From NCBI GenBank assembly GCA_003427395.1, contig BFEA01000321.1, forward strand, positions 1,821,097 to 1,842,746: a DNA stretch of 21,650 nt. Direction: 5' to 3'. Position numbers and translations under genes: made by a program. The notes beneath the pieces were generated by a model that saw nothing but the letters and a program-made list of their open reading frames with translations, was not told the origin of the DNA and searched no databases. Shown here piece after piece: positions 18,827 to 21,650 of the stretch. The DNA is from Chara braunii. Taxonomy: Eukaryota; Streptophyta; Charophyceae; Charales; Characeae. Positions within the stretch are counted from its first letter, which is position 1. The number at the start of each line of letters is the position of its first letter.

Positions 18827-19302
18827 GGTTAGTACGCAAAGACGCATAAACGTCATCATTCAAGCATCACCAACAATAATAGGGTAACACGACTCAATGC
18901 CGACCCAAAAGGGATACCACAAGTGACAACCGCGCATTTCACTCCATTCACGATAGAGGAGAAAGAAAAACGAAAATATAAGGAAAAAAAAGAAAAAAAA
19001 AGGAGAAGAAAAAAAAAAAAATCGGGAATGTCTGCATGCAGAAGTTAAGTGTCAGAAAAAAAAAGAACAGTGACACATCAAAGTCTCCTGAACGTGACAT
19101 ATGAGCATTCCTTAACAGATAAGCTCGAAGCACAAACTCTCGGAGTCTGACACGAAAGTTGGCGTCATGCCTGTCATCGTCAATACAGATGTTGACTCAC
19201 CGACGTCTGACCCTACCGGTTTCATCCCGTCGCCAGAACCGGAATCATCAGGGGTCTTCCTGACAAATGGTTGCCTACTGACGCCTCAAACGAACCATTT
19301 AA
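18827..19302 (-). repeat. Direct repeat copy B (5' terminal repeat of the composite)
   Basis: The partner of 6306-6795, same orientation. Aligned landmarks: GGTTAGTAC at 18827 with GTTTAGTAC at 6306; TTCAAGCATCACCAACAATA; GAGCATTCCTTAACAGATAAG-type block near 19103; GAACCGGAATCA near 19237; end of similarity after CATTTAAA near 19300. The A/G-rich middle (18955-19025) differs in length. It ends about 140 bp before the CCHC start codon on the minus strand. I see no TG...CA ends or tRNA primer site, which speaks against an ordinary LTR and fits a Penelope-type terminal repeat. Confidence 0.85.
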
Positions 19303-20030
19303 ACCGCCAATACTTGGTCCATATATGGGCCGCGGTGCATCCCCGTTAACGAGTCTGAGGAAGCGGGGGTTGCCCGACTGGCAGCCCGGTGAGCCCAACA
19401 AAGTCGAGCTACGGTATTTGCGGGATGACGCATCGCACAGAAAAAAAAATGAACAATGTAAATACTACGGAGAAAAAAAATAAAAAATAAATGCTCGAAT
19501 AACGCTGCGACTCTCTTTCTCTCTCTCTCTTTTTTTTTTTTTTTTTTTTTTTAAACAGGGACAAGGCTCCAATCTATTCGTGGGGAGCAACACGTGCTGG
19601 GAACCGGGCCCATCGTCCCATATGAAAATGTACATTTGAGAAACCGAGGCCATGACAAAAATTTAGACAAAGTTTAAAAACGACTCAGAACCCCCCCATT
19701 AATCCTCTTTACCTCACTCCAACAAGCCTTACTGCAGCAGAGCTACCATCTCCGCTGCTGTTGTGCCCTAACTCCATCCTATGAGCTAGCCCTCTCACTA
19801 GTAGGACGCTTAATATCCAACCATCAACTCCTCTCACCTTTGCTTGAAAAATTAAGAAAACCTCCCCCTACCAACATTGATTGCCCCGGAAACTAGGGGA
19901 TTAACTGAGCAGGGACAATCCTAATAGTAGGTAAAATTGGAAGATATGAAAACTTGCAACCTTTGGAACAGTAAACCTAAAGAATCTTGCCGCCATCATT
20001 GAAAGGAAAAACCTCAATGGAGTTAATAGC
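19303..20030. other. Unassigned stretch outside the composite
   Basis: No gene recognised. It contains a CT tract (about 19513-19530) followed by a T-run (about 19531-19552), the latter encoding only a Lys string on the minus strand. The remainder is mixed sequence without long frames. Confidence 0.4.
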
Positions 20031-20036
20031 AAGTGA

Positions 20037-20340
20037 CCGGTACCCACCAAGATACTTGGTGCCAATCGCATTCATCCCCACTCCCTCCATCCCAGTCACT
20101 TCCTCACTCCGTCCTCGTAAGGAGTTTCAGAGAACCAGTTCTCAGCAGGGGGTGAACACCATTATCCCCCGAAGTTCCTTGCCCCTACAAGAACTTCAGT
20201 CTCCGTCCTCAAGGGGGTGAACTAGCGCTACCCAACGCCAATCGCGCCAGGGCTCGCCCACATCAGCCGGTACCCATTGGGCAATCTAAACTAACCAACG
20301 CCAATCGCATCTGATACGAGTTTCCCCTAGCCGGTACCCG
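20037..20340. repeat. Interspersed short repeats CCGGTACCC and GCCAATCGC
   Basis: CCGGTACCC occurs at 20037, 20267 and 20331. GCCAATCGC occurs at 20061, 20237 and 20300. They alternate, and the last two pairs are spaced about 63 bp apart as a decayed tandem duplication. GGGGGTGAAC also appears twice (near 20147 and 20213). There is no coding signal. The same GGTACC palindrome occurs twice in the LTR at 20909-21218. Confidence 0.5.
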
Positions 20341-20908
20341 TCACGCAACCCTATTCCATCCCCTCTCTATCCTTGCAAAGAATCATTACATGCTCCTTCC
20401 TCGACTTCAAAGCAATCTTCAAAACCCTATAGGATACTTTACTTGACTGCCCCATGGGCCCCTTGTTTAGACCCTAACGAAAAAATAGGTCAAAATTTGA
20501 AGAACAAAATGTCTCGCCACAAAAACCTTGACAAATCGACTAGACAACAATGATAATGTACGAGAGTTAATGTAATTCAATAATTGGAAAGAATACTTAG
20601 AAAAACAAAAGATGGATACATGAATTGAGGAATTTTTATTTGATTCAACCATTCAGAAATGTGAATCTATCAGAAGCAACCTCTGATTTATGATCTTCAA
20701 ATTAGCAAGTGTATTAAGCTCTTGGAATATAAAACATTGCTAAGTTATTTCCGAACCTACGAGACTTACCTATATATGAGGAAATTACGAATTAAAGCAA
20801 CTACAAGAAAACAATCAGTAGATTCACAATTACCAACAAAACATAAGACTTCTTAATTGGAATTATGATAAGCGACATCATTTGAAATTGTATTCTAAAG
20901 AAACATAG
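20341..20908. other. AT-rich unassigned stretch upstream of the LTR
   Basis: No gene or repeat recognised. AT-rich sequence with stops in all frames ends at the LTR. The bases just before the LTR (CATAG, 20904-20908) would be the left target-site duplication; its partner lies outside the window. Confidence 0.4.
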
Positions 20909-21218
20909 TGTAGCGGACCTCGGGATGGCCTGTGAGACCAGCCCCTTGGCCTGTTCTCACAGGCCTGTGTTATATTTGGGGTAGGCCAGTCCAGGCCGGT
21001 ACCTCTGTCGGTACCAGCCAGTCCAGTCCAATCCCGTCAGTCCGCTGGGGTATACCCCAGCCATTGTCTGTTTTCAGGCTCATTCCTCACTTGCACATTT
21101 TGGAGTACGTGCGTTGGAGTCTTGCGTGGGGAGCTGCGTTGTGCCATCTTGCTCCCCCTCCTTCCTCCATCTCCATCTCTGTCACTAGCGGAGCAACACA
21201 GCTGGTGGGTCCGCTACA
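20909..21218 (+). mobile_element. 5' LTR of an LTR retrotransposon (310 bp)
   Basis: It begins TGTAGCGGACC and ends GGTCCGCTACA. The ends are 11-bp inverted repeats with the canonical TG...CA, immediately followed by a tRNA primer-binding site. It contains several perfect palindromes: GGCCTGTGAGA (20927-20937) with its complement at 20955-20965, GGTACC at 20998 and 21010, and CTGGGGTATACCCCAG (21045-21060). A TATATTTGGGG segment near 20971 may be the core promoter. The downstream LTR lies beyond the window, so intactness cannot be judged, nor Gypsy versus Copia. Confidence 0.85.
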
Positions 21219-21219
21219 T

Positions 21220-21231
21220 TGGTATCGGAGC
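21220..21231 (+). other. Primer-binding site for initiator Met-tRNA
   Basis: TGGTATCGGAGC follows the LTR end after one base. The standard plant initiator-Met PBS is TGGTATCAGAGC, so eleven of twelve bases agree. It would anneal to the tRNA 3' end to start minus-strand cDNA synthesis. Confidence 0.85.
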
Positions 21232-21650
21232 GGGAACGGTCCCCGCCCCCACCCACCACACCGCACAGCAGCGAAATATGGCAAAACCCGACAGTCGGGT
21301 TTTTGGCTGTTTTGGCTGTTTTTGGGGCGTTTTTGGGCAAGAAGGTGCTGCAGCAGGAGAGCTCTACGTGGCGAAAAAGGAAGCCGCATCACAATGCGTG
21401 CGCGCAAGCGCCATGGCCAAGGCCGCCGCACGCGCGCGCGCGCCCCGCTGCCCCGCCCCGCCTCGCTCCCGGATTTACATTATCAAGATCCGGAATGCAA
21501 CTACTGATGCTGGGGTTTGAACCCAGGCACTTGCCGAGCCATGCGCGTGCGTAAGTAGCCTTATAACACACTCGCCACAGTGTGTCCATGGCTTTGTAGC
21601 ACGGCACACTCGTGTTGAAGAGGTGTCGTGCTGGCTATTTACCCCCCCCC
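21232..21650 (+). mobile_element. Start of the LTR retrotransposon interior (leader), cut by window end
   Basis: GC-rich leader. A perfect 10-bp inverted repeat with one-base centre (AAAACCCGAC, 21283-21303) lies just inside. An ATG at 21278 opens a short Ala/Arg-rich frame ending near 21520 with no gag motif. The sequence ends in a C-run at 21642-21650. Confidence 0.6.
21495..21590 (-). other. tRNA-like (SINE-head or tRNA pseudogene) sequence
   Basis: On the minus strand an A-box-like GGCGAGTGTGTTATAAGGC (near 21576-21558) is followed by GGTTCAAACCCC (21521-21510), a clear B box within a T-arm hairpin (CTGGG/CCCAG). Spacing fits a tRNA of the Leu/Ser type, but the acceptor stem does not pair well. 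It may be a SINE head inserted in the LTR element's leader. It is not a functional tRNA call. Confidence 0.45.

Larger units (their letters stand above)
6306..19302 (-). mobile_element. Composite Penelope-like retroelement, minus strand, with nested insertions
   Basis: The proposed element is bounded by two direct copies of a ~480-bp repeat (18827-19302 at its 5' end, 6306-6795 at its 3' end). On the minus strand between them lie, in order, a CCHC zinc knuckle with coiled coils (18686-16188), a GIY-YIG-like domain (15917-15361), further reading-frame remnants (to about 14470), and a Penelope-type RT (8710-7325). All have the same orientation. Established knowledge: Penelope-like elements combine this RT with GIY-YIG endonuclease and carry LTR-like terminal repeats, and the Naiad/Chlamys branch has GIY-YIG before RT. 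Inference: about 5.8 kb (8.72-14.47 kb) and about 1.2 kb (17.05-18.24 kb) are later insertions, leaving a ~6-kb core. The alternative is that separate fragments of related elements lie side by side. Confidence 0.5.

Noticed and set aside
19465-19653. Minus-strand frame with a Lys run
   Set aside because: Arises from the CT/T tract at 19513-19552; no other coding evidence.

Overview
The window looks like intergenic, transposon-dominated DNA from a large eukaryotic nuclear genome. It has long CA/GT, GA and ATT microsatellites, many homopolymer runs, tRNA-derived (Pol III-type) repeats, an LTR with an initiator-Met-tRNA primer site, and several broken retrotransposon coding regions. The style of the CCHC/coiled-coil, GIY-YIG and reverse-transcriptase fragments, together with the LTR, suggests the green lineage, most likely a charophyte such as Chara. 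That is recognition from memory, not a search result. I see no intact host gene and no rRNA, CRISPR array or bacterial-type operon.

Layout. 0-2.5 kb: microsatellites and a locally repeated, non-coding ~290-bp motif. 2.55-3.5 kb: tandem duplications, the first seeded by ATT repeats. 4.1-4.86 kb: a minus-strand fragment resembling the C-terminal part of a LINE ORF2. 5.07-5.29 kb: an inverted-repeat (foldback/MITE-like) element holding a 47-bp tandem duplication. 6.3-19.3 kb: a large minus-strand composite. It is bounded by two copies of a ~480-bp direct repeat (6306-6795 and 18827-19302). Read on the minus strand, it encodes in order a CCHC zinc knuckle, coiled coils, a GIY-YIG endonuclease-like domain and a Penelope-type reverse transcriptase, all broken by stops. 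GIY-YIG before RT is the permuted order known in the Naiad/Chlamys Penelope-like elements, and terminal long repeats also occur in this superfamily.

That composite has been a landing site for other repeats. 17.05-18.24 kb is a tandem array of ~221-bp units, each starting with a tRNA-like head, sitting inside the CCHC/coiled-coil frame. 12.66-13.34 kb is a long tRNA-headed SINE with 16-bp target-site duplications. 8.73-12.3 kb is a very unusual 3.5-kb stretch built of dozens of consecutive short perfect hairpins, ending in ~200-bp repeats made from a 10-bp GGGACC motif. 20.9 kb to the end: the 5' LTR (310 bp, TG...CA), primer-binding site and start of the interior of another LTR retrotransposon. 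Its LTR is also rich in perfect palindromes.

Nothing here forms a working host pathway. The logic is that of nested mobile elements, the oldest being the Penelope-like composite, later invaded by Pol III-type SINEs and the hairpin-rich sequence.
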